A DNA stretch of 34,829 nucleotides from the NCBI GenBank assembly GCA_946479825.1, contig CAMLHU010000001.1, forward strand, positions 1 through 34,829, read 5' to 3'. Numbering within the stretch: position 1 is the stretch's first letter; every line of letters begins with the position of its first letter. Below the pieces are notes generated by a model. That model saw only the letters and a program-made list of their open reading frames with translations. It did no database searches and had not been told where the DNA came from. The position numbers were made by a program, and so were the translations under genes. The stretch is from an uncultured Gemmatimonadota bacterium. GTDB lineage: Bacteria; Gemmatimonadota; Gemmatimonadetes; Gemmatimonadales; GWC2-71-9. Of this stretch, positions 1 to 8,700 are shown one piece after another.

Positions 1-1522
1 TGCCGACCAGATACCCGCTCACCAACAGCAGCACCCCCGCCACCGTTCGCGCGACCAGGTGGCCGTAGCCGCGCTCGTCGAGCGGCAGCACCCGGTGGCT
101 CAGCCAGACCGCCGCCGCCGCGGCGCCGGGCTTCGAGCCCTCGAGGATGCTGCGGCCGAGGAAGAGGTCGTCGCCCGCCGGGCCGGCTGGTGCCAGGTAT
201 GGCGGTGCCACGGCGACGAGCTCGCGGGCGCGCCGGTCGCGCAGCAGGAAAGCGCCCGCCGGATACGGGATGAAGCCCAGCTTGTGCGGGTCAACGCTGA
301 TCGAGTCGGCGCCGCCGAGCGCTTCCATCGCCTGCACCCACCCGGTATCAGGCCAGTCGAGGCCGTGGGCGGCGCGGATCTGGGCGGCGGTCCGGCGCCT
401 GCCGTCGGCGCCCCACGTCACCGCGGCCGCGTAGCCGCCGTAACAGGCGTCGGCGTGCACGTGAAAGGCGAGGCCGAGCTCCTTCCGGGCGCGTTCCCGC
501 ACCGCGAGCACCTGGTCGAGCCGATCGACCGCGCTCTCCTCGGTGGTGCCGCAGACGCTCACGCAGGCGAGCACGGCCGTCCTCGACTCGGCGCACTGGC
601 GCAGGCGGTCCCACAGCGCGTCGGGGTCCATCCGGAAGTGCTGGTCCACCGGGACCACGCGCAGCTGGTGCGCGCCGATGCCGAGCGCGCGGGAGATCTT
701 TTCCCACGAGTAGTGGGCCGTGGCCGCGACCAGCACCACCGCCGCCGGGAGCTGGTCGCCGTAGCGGCGGGCCAGCCGGAGGCTGTAATCCTGGTAGCCC
801 ACCATCGACAGTGAATTGGCCTCCACCGCCGCACGCGCGCGGGCCGGTTCGGCGCGACGGAGGGCGTCCCAGAGGTCGAGCGCGGCGGCGCCGTCCACGT
901 TGAGCAGCTCCCACAGGCCGAGCGAGCTCACCGGCGCCCGCGCGCCGGTCGGAAGCGCCACTTCGAGGTCCACGCCGAGCTCCTCTGCGGCGAACGCGAG
1001 GGCGAGCGGCAGGTAGTGCAGGTTCCGCGCGATCCAGAGCGCCTCGAAGTTGGCGACCGTCCCGCCGGAGCAGAGGTGGCCCCACGCCGCCGCGGGGTCG
1101 TACCCCATCATCCGCGCGAGCTGGGCGGCGACCTCGAGCTCGAGCCGGGTGGTGGAGGGCGCCGCCTCGCCGACGACGTTGTTGGGGTTGTAGAGCATCG
1201 TGGCGAAGTAGGCCACCTGCGAGGCGATGGTCTGCTCGCCCACCATGTGGCCCTGGTACCGGCCGCTGAAGAACGGCACCTCGCGCTTGAGCTCCGCGAG
1301 GAGGCTCAGCAGCTCCTGGGTGAGCGAGGCCACCGAGGCCTCGTACCCCTCGCGCCGGCGGTCGGCCTCGCGGATGCGGAAGCCGTCCTCGGGATGGTGG
1401 TTGCGGCGCCAGAAGACGTGGTCACGCAGCGCCTCCACCATCAGGCGCTCGAACAGTTCGGCGTTCTCGGCCCGGGGGCCCAGGAACCAGGCGCGGAGCG
1501 CTTCGTCGGCGGAGTGATCCAT
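1..1522 (-). CDS. PLP-dependent group II amino acid decarboxylase, TyrDC-like (3' end beyond window)
   Basis: About 507 codons are visible and the gene runs off the left edge, so the C-terminus is missing. The N-terminus (around FLGPRAENAELFERLM, then FWRRNHHPEDGF and GHMVGEQT) and the later ILEGSKPGAAAAAVWLSHR follow the enterococcal tyrosine decarboxylase layout of about 620 residues. The PLP-binding lysine is K414 in SISVDPHKLGFIPYPAGA. The family removes the carboxyl group of tyrosine, glutamate or related amino acids in the cytoplasm. The substrate cannot be told from the visible part, and no amine/amino acid antiporter lies next to it on this side. The ATG is chosen because an in-frame TAA lies about 27 bp upstream and no other start intervenes. 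There is no clear Shine-Dalgarno sequence, and a TAGTAT box lies 8 bp upstream, suggesting a leaderless mRNA. The family call is firm. The substrate is unknown. Confidence 0.85.
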   Translation of the reverse strand, partial: MDHSADEALRAWFLGPRAENAELFERLMVEALRDHVFWRRNHHPEDGFRIREADRRREGYEASVASLTQELLSLLAELKREVPFFSGRYQGHMVGEQTIASQVAYFATMLYNPNNVVGEAAPSTTRLELEVAAQLARMMGYDPAAAWGHLCSGGTVANFEALWIARNLHYLPLALAFAAEELGVDLEVALPTGARAPVSSLGLWELLNVDGAAALDLWDALRRAEPARARAAVEANSLSMVGYQDYSLRLARRYGDQLPAAVVLVAATAHYSWEKISRALGIGAHQLRVVPVDQHFRMDPDALWDRLRQCAESRTAVLACVSVCGTTEESAVDRLDQVLAVRERARKELGLAFHVHADACYGGYAAAVTWGADGRRRTAAQIRAAHGLDWPDTGWVQAMEALGGADSISVDPHKLGFIPYPAGAFLLRDRRARELVAVAPPYLAPAGPAGDDLFLGRSILEGSKPGAAAAAVWLSHRVLPLDERGYGHLVARTVAGVLLLVSGYLVG

Positions 1523-1530
1523 GGCGGTGG

Positions 1531-1536
1531 ATACTA
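1531..1536 (-). promoter_or_regulatory. Possible -10 box (TAGTAT) for a leaderless decarboxylase mRNA
   Basis: On the minus strand TAGTAT ends 8 nt before the ATG at 1522, where transcription would start at or next to the ATG. No convincing -35 box is seen. Boxes in the same position precede the genes at 16236 (minus) and 34676 (plus). Confidence 0.35.
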
Positions 1537-1590
1537 TGGAGGATCCTTAAGGATGGAGTGAAGCCGGCCGCAACGGCGCTTCATCCATCC

Positions 1591-1624
1591 GAAAACACGA
1601 CGGCCCCGCGCGGGGCGGGGCCGT
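1591..1624 (-). terminator. Rho-independent terminator of the tkt-tal-symporter operon
   Basis: A perfect 10-bp stem (1600-1609 with 1615-1624) has a 5-nt loop and is followed on the minus strand by CGTGTTTTC, which contains four Ts. It lies about 22 bp past the symporter stop codon and before the decarboxylase gene, which reads in the same direction. Confidence 0.75.
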
Positions 1625-1646
1625 GCGTCCTGCGACGGGCGCGGGC

Positions 1647-2906
1647 TCAGGCGGCCTGTTCGAGCTCGGTCCCCGGGATCACGTCGCGCTCCCAGCGCGA
1701 CATCACGGCCGAAGCCAGGCAGTTGCCGAGCAGGTTGACCGAGGTGCGCGCCATGTCCATCAGCGCGTCCACGCCCAGGATGACCGCCACGCCTTCGAGC
1801 GGGAGGTTGAAGGTCGCGAGCGCGCCGGCCAGGATGACGAGCGACGCGCGCGGCACCGCGGCCACGCCTTTGCTGGTGAGCATCAGCGTGAGCATCATCA
1901 GCACCTGCTGGGTGATGGGCAGGTGGATGCCCGCCGCCTGGGCCACGAACACCGAGGCGACGGCCAGGTAGAGGGTCGAACCGTCGAGGTTGAACGAGTA
2001 CCCGGTGGGGAGCACGAAGGCGACGATCCGCTTGGGGACGCCGAGCTTCTCGAGGTTCTCCATCGCGAGCGGGAGCGCGGCCTCGCTCGAGGCGGTGGAG
2101 AAGGCGATGAGCCACGGCGCCTTGACCCAGCGCCAGAAGGCGCGGACGGGGATCCGGGCCAGCAGGGCGATGGGCAGGAGGACGAGCAGCAGGAAGACCA
2201 CCAGCGCGCCGTAGAGCGTCCCCACCAGCACCAGCAGGTTCTTGAGCACGCCGATGCCGCTGTTGCCCACCGTCACCGCGATCGCGGCGCCGATCCCGAA
2301 CGGCGCGAACTTCATCACCAGCGCGGTGAACTTGAACATCACGTCGGTCAGCGCGTCGCAGAAGGCGAGCATCGTCTCCTTGCGCTTGCCGGTCATCTGG
2401 GCCAGGCCGATGCCGAACAGCACCGCGAAGAACACCACCTGCAGCACCTCGTTCTTCGCGGCGGCGTCGAAGAAGCTGGTGGGGACGGTGTGCTCCAGCA
2501 CGCCGCTCAGCGAGAGCGTGGTCTGCGCGAGCTGCTGTCCCTCCTGGGCCGAGGCGACGGCGAGGTTCACCCCCTCGCCCGGGCGGACGAGGTTGACCGC
2601 GAGGAGCCCGATCACGAGCGCCACGGTGGTCACCGCCTCGAAGTAGAAGATCGACTTGACCGCGAGCCGCCCGACCTGGCGCAGGTCGTCGCCGTGGCCG
2701 GCGATGCCCACCACGAGCGCCGAGAACACCAGCGGCACCACGATGGACTTGATCATCCGGAGGAAGATCTGCGCCACCGGGTTGAGCCAGTGACCCAGGT
2801 CCGTGCCGGTCCAGAGGGTGTGGTCGGCCCAGCCGATCAGGACGCCGACCACCATCGAGATGAGGATCCACTGCGACAGCGAGACCGCGCGCAGGCGAGC
2901 GAGCAT
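1647..2906 (-). CDS. Dicarboxylate/amino acid:cation symporter (DAACS family, GltP/DctA type)
   Basis: A 419-residue inner-membrane protein of the family that imports glutamate/aspartate or C4-dicarboxylates with protons or sodium ions. Family landmarks are present: the serine-containing hairpin 1 segment (FSTASSEAALP, about 269-279), NLDGST in TM7 (306-311), hairpin 2 (SKGVAAVPRASL, 345-356) and the TM8 substrate motif with D384, R387, T388 and N391 in DMARTSVNLLGN. The equivalent of R387 contacts an acidic side chain in GltPh, which favours an acidic amino acid or dicarboxylate. MLARL is taken as the start because the longer open frame only runs back into tal, and this start lies 11 bp after the tal stop. 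It is the last gene of a tkt-tal-symporter operon and is followed by a strong terminator. The choice between aspartate, glutamate and succinate cannot be made from sequence. Confidence 0.9.
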   Translation of the reverse strand: MLARLRAVSLSQWILISMVVGVLIGWADHTLWTGTDLGHWLNPVAQIFLRMIKSIVVPLVFSALVVGIAGHGDDLRQVGRLAVKSIFYFEAVTTVALVIGLLAVNLVRPGEGVNLAVASAQEGQQLAQTTLSLSGVLEHTVPTSFFDAAAKNEVLQVVFFAVLFGIGLAQMTGKRKETMLAFCDALTDVMFKFTALVMKFAPFGIGAAIAVTVGNSGIGVLKNLLVLVGTLYGALVVFLLLVLLPIALLARIPVRAFWRWVKAPWLIAFSTASSEAALPLAMENLEKLGVPKRIVAFVLPTGYSFNLDGSTLYLAVASVFVAQAAGIHLPITQQVLMMLTLMLTSKGVAAVPRASLVILAGALATFNLPLEGVAVILGVDALMDMARTSVNLLGNCLASAVMSRWERDVIPGTELEQAA

Positions 2907-2917
2907 GAGGGAAGGGG

Positions 2918-4024
2918 TCAGGGGGAGGTGCTGAGCGCGCCCGCCTTGGCCTCGATGCCGGCGAGGAGGGAGGCGTAGGACGCGGCGAACTTGGCGACGC
3001 CGTCGCTCTCGAGGAACGCCGTCACCGCCGCGAGGTCGATCCCCGCGCCGGCGAGTGCCTCGAGCTGCCCCGGCGCCTTGGCGATCGCGTCGCGGATGCG
3101 GACCGCCGGCTTGCCGTGGTCGCGGAACGCCGCGAAGGTCTCGGGCGGCAGGGTGTTGACCGTGTGCGGCGCGATGAGCGCGTCCACGTAGTAGGTGTCG
3201 GGGTACCGCGGGTCCTTGGTGCTGGTGGAGGCCCAGAGGGGCCGCTGCACCTGGGCGCCGCGGGCCTGGAGCTTTTCCCACCGCGGCCCCTTGAACGCCT
3301 CCTCGAACAGGGCGTACGCCATAGCGGCGTTGGCGATCGCGATGGTGCCGCGGAGCGCGCCCAACCCCTCGCGCTTGTCGAGCTCGGGGTCCACCCGCCC
3401 GTCCACCCGGCTCACGAAGAAGCTCGCCACCGAGCAGACCCGGTCCACCGGCTCGCCGACGGCGGCGCGCTGCTCGATGCCGCGGACGAAGGCCTCGACC
3501 ACCTCGCGGTAGCGCGCCACCGAGAACAGCAGCGTCACGTTGACGTTGATGCCGGCGGCCAGGCAGTGGGTGATGGCCTCGAGCCCCGCCGCGGTGCCGG
3601 GGATCTTGATCATCACGTTGGGGCGGCTCACCCGCTTCCAGAGCCGGGTGGCCTCGGCGATGGTCCCCTTGGTGTCGTGCGCCAGCGTCGGCGCGACCTC
3701 GAGCGAGACGGTGCCGTCCACCCCGCGGGTCCGCTCGTACAGCGGCTTGAACACGTCGCACGCGGCCTGCACGTCGGCCACGGCCAGCGTCTCGAACACC
3801 TCGGCGGGGCCCTTCCCCTCGGCGGTGAGCCGGCGGATGTCCTCGTCGTAGAGGTCGCTCGAGCTGATGGCCTTCTCGAAGATCGTCGGGTTCGAGGTCA
3901 TCCCCATCAGCCCGTCGTCCTCGATCAGGCGGCGGAGCTTGCCCGACTGGATCAGGTCACGGGTGATGAAGTCGTACCAGGGGCTCTGGCCCAGCTTGCC
4001 CAGGGCGACGAGCGGGTTGGACAT
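2918..4024 (-). CDS. tal: Transaldolase
   Basis: A 368-residue transaldolase of the longer bacterial type (about 360-380 residues). In the non-oxidative pentose phosphate pathway it moves a dihydroxyacetone unit from sedoheptulose 7-phosphate to glyceraldehyde 3-phosphate. The Schiff-base lysine is K140 in NVMIKIPGT. The N-terminal WYDFITRDLI and GMTSNPTIFEKAI segments are typical, as is STSTKDPRYPDTYYVDALI in the last third. Its ATG overlaps the tkt stop by one base (TGATG), which implies translational coupling with transketolase, its metabolic partner. Confidence 0.96.
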   Translation of the reverse strand: MSNPLVALGKLGQSPWYDFITRDLIQSGKLRRLIEDDGLMGMTSNPTIFEKAISSSDLYDEDIRRLTAEGKGPAEVFETLAVADVQAACDVFKPLYERTRGVDGTVSLEVAPTLAHDTKGTIAEATRLWKRVSRPNVMIKIPGTAAGLEAITHCLAAGINVNVTLLFSVARYREVVEAFVRGIEQRAAVGEPVDRVCSVASFFVSRVDGRVDPELDKREGLGALRGTIAIANAAMAYALFEEAFKGPRWEKLQARGAQVQRPLWASTSTKDPRYPDTYYVDALIAPHTVNTLPPETFAAFRDHGKPAVRIRDAIAKAPGQLEALAGAGIDLAAVTAFLESDGVAKFAASYASLLAGIEAKAGALSTSP

Positions 4025-6075
4025 CAGGCGTTCCTCCGCGCCAGCGACCGCCGGACCGCGTCCATCACGTGGTCCACGGTGAAGCCGAATTCCTTGAACA
4101 GCGTCTCGGCCGGGGCCGAGGCGCCGAAATGGTCGATCCCGATCGTCTCCCCGTCCGGCCCGACGTAGCGCGCCCAGCCGAACGTCGTCGCCGCCTCCAC
4201 CGACACTCGCGCGCGCACCGCCGGCGGCAGGACCTCGTCACGATACGCCTGCGGCTCGGCCTCGAACCGCTCCCAGCACGGCAGCGACACGACCCGCGTC
4301 GGCACCCCCGCCGCGCCCAGCCGCTCCGCCGCCGCCAGGGCCAGGTGCACTTCCGACCCGGTGGCGAGGACGATGGCCTGCGGCGCCGCCGCCGGCTCGT
4401 ACAGGACGTAGCCGCCGCGCCGCGCGCCCGCCGCCGGCCGGAGCTTGGTGCGGTCGAGCACCGGAAGCTTCTGGCGCGTGAGCGCCAGCACGCTCGGCCC
4501 GTCGGTCCGCGCGAGCGCCATCCGCCAGCACTCCGCCGTCTCGGTGGCGTCGGCGGGGCGGAAGACGTGGACGTTGGGCGTGGCCCGGAGCGCCGCGAGC
4601 TGTTCGATCGGCTGGTGGGTCGGACCGTCCTCGCCGACGCCGATGGAGTCGTGCGTCCCGATGTGGATCACCGGGAGCTGCATCAGCGCCGCGAGCCGGA
4701 TGGACGGCTTGAGGTAGTCGGAGAAGATGAGGAAGGTGCTGCCGAACGGCCGGACCCCGCCGTGCGCCGCCATCCCGTTCATCGCCGCGGCCATCCCATG
4801 CTCGCGGATGCCCCAATGCACGTTCCGCCCGGGGGCCGCCGGGGTGAAGTCGCCGCCGTCCTTGATGACCGACCCGGTGGAATGCGCCAGGTCGGCGGAA
4901 CCGCCGAGGAGGTTGGGGAGCGCGCGCGCGGCGGCGTCGAGCACCGCCTGCGAGGCCTGCCGTGTCGCGAGCCCCGCCTGGCCGGCGAAGTCCGGGAACG
5001 CCGAGTCCCACCCCTCGGGGAGCGCGCCCGACATCCACTGGTCGAACTCGCGCGCCTCGGCGGGGAACTGGGCGGCGTATTCCTCGAACCGCTTGCGCCA
5101 GGCCCGCTCCTCGCGGCGGCCGCGCCGCTGATAGCGCGCCCGCTGGGCCTCGACCTCCTCGGGGACGTAGAACGGCGTCTCGGGCCAGCCCATCGCGCGC
5201 TTGGCGCCCTGCACCTCGGCCGCGCCGAGGGGGGCGCCGTGGGCGGCGGCGGTGTTCTGCTTGGTCGGGGCGGGTTCGCCGATGATCGTGCGCAGGATGA
5301 CGAGCGTGGGCCGGTCGGTCTCGCGCCGCGCCGCGGCGAGGGCGCGCTGGATGGCCTTGAGGTCGGTGCCGCTCGAGACCCGCACCACCTTCCAGCCGTA
5401 GGCGGTGAACCGCCGCTGGACGTCCTCGGAGAACGAGAGGTCGGTGGTGCCGTCGATGGTGATGCGGTTGTCGTCGTAGATGCAGCAGAGCTTGCCGAGC
5501 CGGAGGTGGCCGGCCAGGCTCGCGGCCTCCGACGCCACCCCTTCCATCAGGTCGCCGTCGCTCACGAAGGCCCAGACCCGGTGGTCCACCACGTCGAAGC
5601 CCGGTCGGTTGAAGCGCGCCGCGAGGAAGCGCTCGGCCATCGCCATCCCGACGCAGTTCCCGACCCCCTGACCCAGCGGTCCCGTCGTCACCTCGACGCC
5701 CGGCGCGTGGCCGCGCTCGGGGTGGCCCGCCGTCTTCGATCCCCACTGCCGGAAGCGGCGGAGGTCGTCGAGCGAGAGGTCGTAGCCGGTGAGGTGGAGA
5801 AGGGAATACAGCAGCATCGAGGCGTGGCCGCAGGAGAGGACGAACCGGTCGCGGTCGGCCCAGCCCGGGTTGGCCGGATTGTGCCTGAGGACCTTGGTCC
5901 AGAGGAGGTACCCCGCCGGCGCCAGGGCCATCGGCGTCCCCGGGTGACCCGACTGTGCCTGCTCCACCGCGTCCATCGCCAGCCCGCGGATGGTGTTGAT
6001 CGTGGCCCAGGCGAGGGCGTCGGTCGGGTCGGGACGGCCGGCGGGCGAAGCCGGCGAAGGCGACGGTGCGGTCAC
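4024..6075 (-). CDS. tkt: Transketolase
   Basis: About 683 residues, the usual length for a TPP-dependent transketolase, which moves two-carbon units between sugar phosphates in the cytoplasm. Visible landmarks are [20 protein letters not shown] near the N-terminus, [19 protein letters not shown], the TPP/metal motif [13 protein letters not shown] with DDNRIT, and [19 protein letters not shown] in the middle domain. The frame stays open to an ATG at 6174, but that stretch contains the AT-rich TTAAATTTT patch that looks like the promoter. The GTG at 6075 is therefore preferred. It follows a GGAG with short spacing and starts a normal transketolase N-terminus. It is the first gene of the tkt-tal-symporter operon, divergent from carH. 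The tal start overlaps its stop. Confidence 0.94.
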   Translation of the reverse strand: MTAPSPSPASPAGRPDPTDALAWATINTIRGLAMDAVEQAQSGHPGTPMALAPAGYLLWTKVLRHNPANPGWADRDRFVLSCGHASMLLYSLLHLTGYDLSLDDLRRFRQWGSKTAGHPERGHAPGVEVTTGPLGQGVGNCVGMAMAERFLAARFNRPGFDVVDHRVWAFVSDGDLMEGVASEAASLAGHLRLGKLCCIYDDNRITIDGTTDLSFSEDVQRRFTAYGWKVVRVSSGTDLKAIQRALAAARRETDRPTLVILRTIIGEPAPTKQNTAAAHGAPLGAAEVQGAKRAMGWPETPFYVPEEVEAQRARYQRRGRREERAWRKRFEEYAAQFPAEAREFDQWMSGALPEGWDSAFPDFAGQAGLATRQASQAVLDAAARALPNLLGGSADLAHSTGSVIKDGGDFTPAAPGRNVHWGIREHGMAAAMNGMAAHGGVRPFGSTFLIFSDYLKPSIRLAALMQLPVIHIGTHDSIGVGEDGPTHQPIEQLAALRATPNVHVFRPADATETAECWRMALARTDGPSVLALTRQKLPVLDRTKLRPAAGARRGGYVLYEPAAAPQAIVLATGSEVHLALAAAERLGAAGVPTRVVSLPCWERFEAEPQAYRDEVLPPAVRARVSVEAATTFGWARYVGPDGETIGIDHFGASAPAETLFKEFGFTVDHVMDAVRRSLARRNA

Positions 6076-6116
6076 GGGGCTCCGGAGTGTCGGACGGGGC
6101 AGGGGAAAGCGCCGAA

Positions 6117-6122
6117 AATTTA
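6117..6122 (-). promoter_or_regulatory. tkt: Probable -10 box of the tkt operon
   Basis: TAAATT on the minus strand lies 41 bp upstream of the GTG at 6075 and is almost the only AT-rich spot in the 191-bp divergent spacer. No clear -35 box is seen. The spacing matches the TAnnnT boxes of other genes in the window. Confidence 0.4.
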
Positions 6123-6192
6123 ACACCCCCGCCGCCCCCCCGACACCAGCAGGGGTGGAACGTTCCGGCGTCACCGTGGTACAACCCTCCAG

Positions 6193-6240
6193 CCCCCTGA
6201 CCCCTGACCCCTGATCGCTGACCCCTCACCCCCTGACCCC
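6193..6240 (-). repeat. CCCCTGA tandem repeat with G-quadruplex potential on the minus strand
   Basis: Six C-runs of 4-5 bases (6193-6197, 6201-6204, 6208-6211, 6222-6225, 6229-6233, 6237-6240) are separated by TGA or TCA triplets, with one 10-nt gap. The minus strand therefore carries six G-tracts with mostly 3-nt loops, a strong G-quadruplex pattern. It lies upstream of both tkt and carH. Similar GGGGTCA tracts turn up between genes in many environmental genomes. Confidence 0.75.
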
Positions 6241-6266
6241 TTGCCCGGAGTTCCGGAGCGACCGCC

Positions 6267-7154
6267 GTGGAACCGTTCCAGCGCACCTACGAGATCAACG
6301 AAGTCGCTCGCCTGACCGGCCTCACCCCCGCGCGTCTGCGGGTCTGGGAGCGCCGGTACGAGCTGGTGCGCCCGCACCGGATGGCCAACGGCTACCGGGC
6401 CTACACGGCCGAGCAGGTCTCGCTGCTCCGGGCGATCGCGCGGCTGGTGCGGTCGGGGGAGCGGATCGGCGATCTGATGTCTGAGCCGCGCGACCAGCTC
6501 CTGGCCCGGGCGGCCGTCCCCCCCGAGGACGAGGGCCCGCTCGGCGCGCTGATGGCCCGGATCATCGCCTACGACCGGGACGGTCTCGAGGCCCTCGTTG
6601 CGGGGCAGCTCGCGCTCCGGGGGACTGCCGCCTTCGCCCGCGAGATCGTGCTGCCGCTCGCCACCCGCGTCGGCGACGCCTGGGCGCTGGGCGAGCTTCC
6701 GGTGGCCGGCGAGCACCTGGCCAGCGAAGTGGTGCTGCACGCGCTCAAGGGCGCGCTCCGGATGACGCGGGGGGGCGGACCGCTGCTGGTGGCCGCCTGC
6801 CTGCCGGGGGAGCGCCACGAGTGGGGTGTCCTCGCGACGCTGGCCCAGGCCACCGAGCTCGGCTGGCGTATCCATTATCTCGGCGCGGATCTTCCCGTGC
6901 CGGAGATCGTGGAAGCCGCCTGGCGTCTTCATCCCCGGATCGTCGCGCTCAGCACGAGCGACCCCGAACTCTGCGAGCGCAACCTTCCCGTGCTCGCCAC
7001 CGTGCCGGGGCACCTCCCTCCGGGCGCCGTGGCGGTGATCGGGGGCGCGGGGACGGAGCCCCACGGCCGCGCGCTCGCCGGCTACGGCTTCCGCCTGGGC
7101 GAGGCCCCCTTCCGCGCCCTCGTTTCCCCCGCGCCGGCCGCCGGCGCCCGCTGA
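6267..7154 (+). CDS. carH: MerR-type transcription factor with B12-binding photosensory domain (CarH-like)
   Basis: A 295-residue protein with an N-terminal MerR winged helix (about 7-75; YEINEVARLTGLTPARLRVW) followed by a helical cap and a cobalamin-binding domain (about 90-285). The cap holds W139, nine residues, then E149-H150, which is the Wx9EH signature of CarH-type photoreceptors. H184 in PGERHEWG matches the lower cobalt ligand of the ExHxxG motif. These spacings follow Thermus CarH (W131, E141, H142, H177) closely. Such proteins are adenosylcobalamin-bound tetramers that repress carotenoid genes in the dark and release DNA in light. The gene starts at GTG with GGAG 8 bp upstream and is followed 10 bp later by crtI, so it probably regulates its own operon. 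The divergent tkt promoter shares the same spacer. Light response is inferred from the motif and context. Confidence 0.88.
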   Translation: MEPFQRTYEINEVARLTGLTPARLRVWERRYELVRPHRMANGYRAYTAEQVSLLRAIARLVRSGERIGDLMSEPRDQLLARAAVPPEDEGPLGALMARIIAYDRDGLEALVAGQLALRGTAAFAREIVLPLATRVGDAWALGELPVAGEHLASEVVLHALKGALRMTRGGGPLLVAACLPGERHEWGVLATLAQATELGWRIHYLGADLPVPEIVEAAWRLHPRIVALSTSDPELCERNLPVLATVPGHLPPGAVAVIGGAGTEPHGRALAGYGFRLGEAPFRALVSPAPAAGAR

Positions 7155-7164
7155 GCCCCCTTCG

Positions 7165-8700
7165 ATGACCGTCGCGATCCCCGGGGCCACCCGCCCCCTC
7201 ACGCGTCCCGCCGCCGGCGAGCAGTCCGTCGTGGTCGTCGGCGCCGGCCTGGGCGGCCTCGGTGCCGCGGTGCGCCTGGCGGCCCGGGGATACCGGGTCA
7301 CCGTGCTCGAGCGCCACGCGGAGCCGGGGGGCCGGGCCGGGCTGCTCGAGGTGGACGGGTTCCGGTTCGACACCGGGCCCTCGCTGGTGCTGATGACGGA
7401 GTACCTGCGCCAGCTCTTCGCCGACGCGGGCCGGCGGCTCGAGGACTACCTCGACCTGGTCCAGCTCGACCCCAACTACCGGATCCACTTCGCCGACGGC
7501 CGCACCCTCGACGTCACCAGCCGCATCAACGGGATGCTCGAAGGGGTGGAGCGGATCGAGCCGGGAGCGGGGCCGCGCCTGCTCCGGTTCCTGGCCGAGA
7601 CCTCGAAGCTCTATCGCATCGGGCTCGACGGATTCGTGGACCGGAACGTCCACCGCGGCGGCGACTTCTTCTCGCTGCGCAACGCCGGGCTCCTGATGGC
7701 GGGCCGGGCGATGCAGAACCTTCGGAGCTTCGTCGGCCGCTTCTTCCGGAGCGAGGAGCTCCGGAACACGTTCAGCTTCCAGTCGCTCTATCTCGGCCTG
7801 TCGCCGTACGAATCGCCGGCCATCTACTCGCTCCTGCCGTACACCGAGGTGGCGGGCGGGCTGTTCTTCCCGATGGGCGGGATCCACGCGATCCCCCGCG
7901 CGCTGGCCCGCCTGGCCGGCGAGCTCGGCGCGGAGTTCCGCTACGGCGCCGAGGTGGTCGAGGTGGAGCGGAAGGACGGCCGCGCCACCGGCGTGCGGCT
8001 CGCCGACGGCTCGCGGGTCGAGGCCGACCGCGTGCTGGTGCACGCCGACCTCCCCTACGCGTATGAGACGCTGCTCGGCGAACCCCACCGGCGCGCGCAG
8101 CGGATGGACTACTCCTGCTCCGCCTTCCTGATGTACCTCGGCGTGCGCGGCAGCTACCCGCAGCTGCTCCACCACACGCTGGTGGTGCCGCGCGACCTCC
8201 GCACGGTGTGCGACGACATCTTCCAGCGTCACCGCATCCCGGACGACCCGGCGTTCTACATCTGCAACCCGAACAAGACCGACCCGTCGCTGGCGCCGGC
8301 GGGGCACGAGAACCTCTTCGTCCTGGTGCCGGTGCCGAGCCAGGATCCCGCCCGGCCCATCGACTGGGAGGTGGAGGGCGACCGGCTCGAGGCGCGGATG
8401 TTCGAGCGGCTGGAGCGGTTCGGCCTGACCGACCTCCGCCAGCGCCTGGTGGTCCGGCGCCGGTTCACCCCGGCCGACTTCACCGACCGCTTCGGCGCGA
8501 CCCGCGGCGAGGCGTTCGGGCTGGCGCACGGGATGGACCAGGTCGGCTGGTTCCGGCCCCACAACCGGCACGCCGAGCTCGACAACCTGTACTTCGTGGG
8601 CCAGAGCACGCACCCGGGCTGCGGCATCCCGATGGTGACGATCTCCGCGCGCCTCGTGGCGGAGCGGATCGGCGCCGAGCATCCGGTGGAGGCGCCGTGA
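7165..8700 (+). CDS. crtI: Phytoene desaturase (CrtI family)
   Basis: A 511-residue FAD-dependent desaturase that introduces conjugated double bases into phytoene, giving neurosporene, lycopene or didehydrolycopene depending on the enzyme. It has the dinucleotide-binding motif GAGLGGLGAAVRLAARG at 26-42 with E49 at the end of the second strand, the FDTGPSLVLM segment, and the family C-terminal signature YFVGQSTHPGCGIPMV. It lies 10 bp after carH and overlaps crtB by 4 bp (GTGA), so the three form one operon. No good ribosome-binding site precedes the ATG, which suggests coupling to carH translation. The number of desaturation steps cannot be read from sequence, and related enzymes desaturate C30 carotenoids or act on later intermediates. 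Confidence 0.93.
   Translation: MTVAIPGATRPLTRPAAGEQSVVVVGAGLGGLGAAVRLAARGYRVTVLERHAEPGGRAGLLEVDGFRFDTGPSLVLMTEYLRQLFADAGRRLEDYLDLVQLDPNYRIHFADGRTLDVTSRINGMLEGVERIEPGAGPRLLRFLAETSKLYRIGLDGFVDRNVHRGGDFFSLRNAGLLMAGRAMQNLRSFVGRFFRSEELRNTFSFQSLYLGLSPYESPAIYSLLPYTEVAGGLFFPMGGIHAIPRALARLAGELGAEFRYGAEVVEVERKDGRATGVRLADGSRVEADRVLVHADLPYAYETLLGEPHRRAQRMDYSCSAFLMYLGVRGSYPQLLHHTLVVPRDLRTVCDDIFQRHRIPDDPAFYICNPNKTDPSLAPAGHENLFVLVPVPSQDPARPIDWEVEGDRLEARMFERLERFGLTDLRQRLVVRRRFTPADFTDRFGATRGEAFGLAHGMDQVGWFRPHNRHAELDNLYFVGQSTHPGCGIPMVTISARLVAERIGAEHPVEAP

Noticed and set aside
4069..6123. A 684-codon open frame on the plus strand opposite tkt
   Set aside because: It is an antisense shadow of transketolase with low-complexity Arg/Val/Glu composition and no domain.
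6076..6174. N-terminal extension of transketolase to an ATG at 6174
   Set aside because: The extension would cover the only promoter-like AT-rich patch and adds Pro-rich sequence foreign to transketolase. A GTG at 6075 gives the normal N-terminus.
6193..6240. CRISPR-like or iteron-like array
   Set aside because: The units are 7 bp with no unique spacers and no replication or Cas gene nearby. It is a simple tandem repeat.
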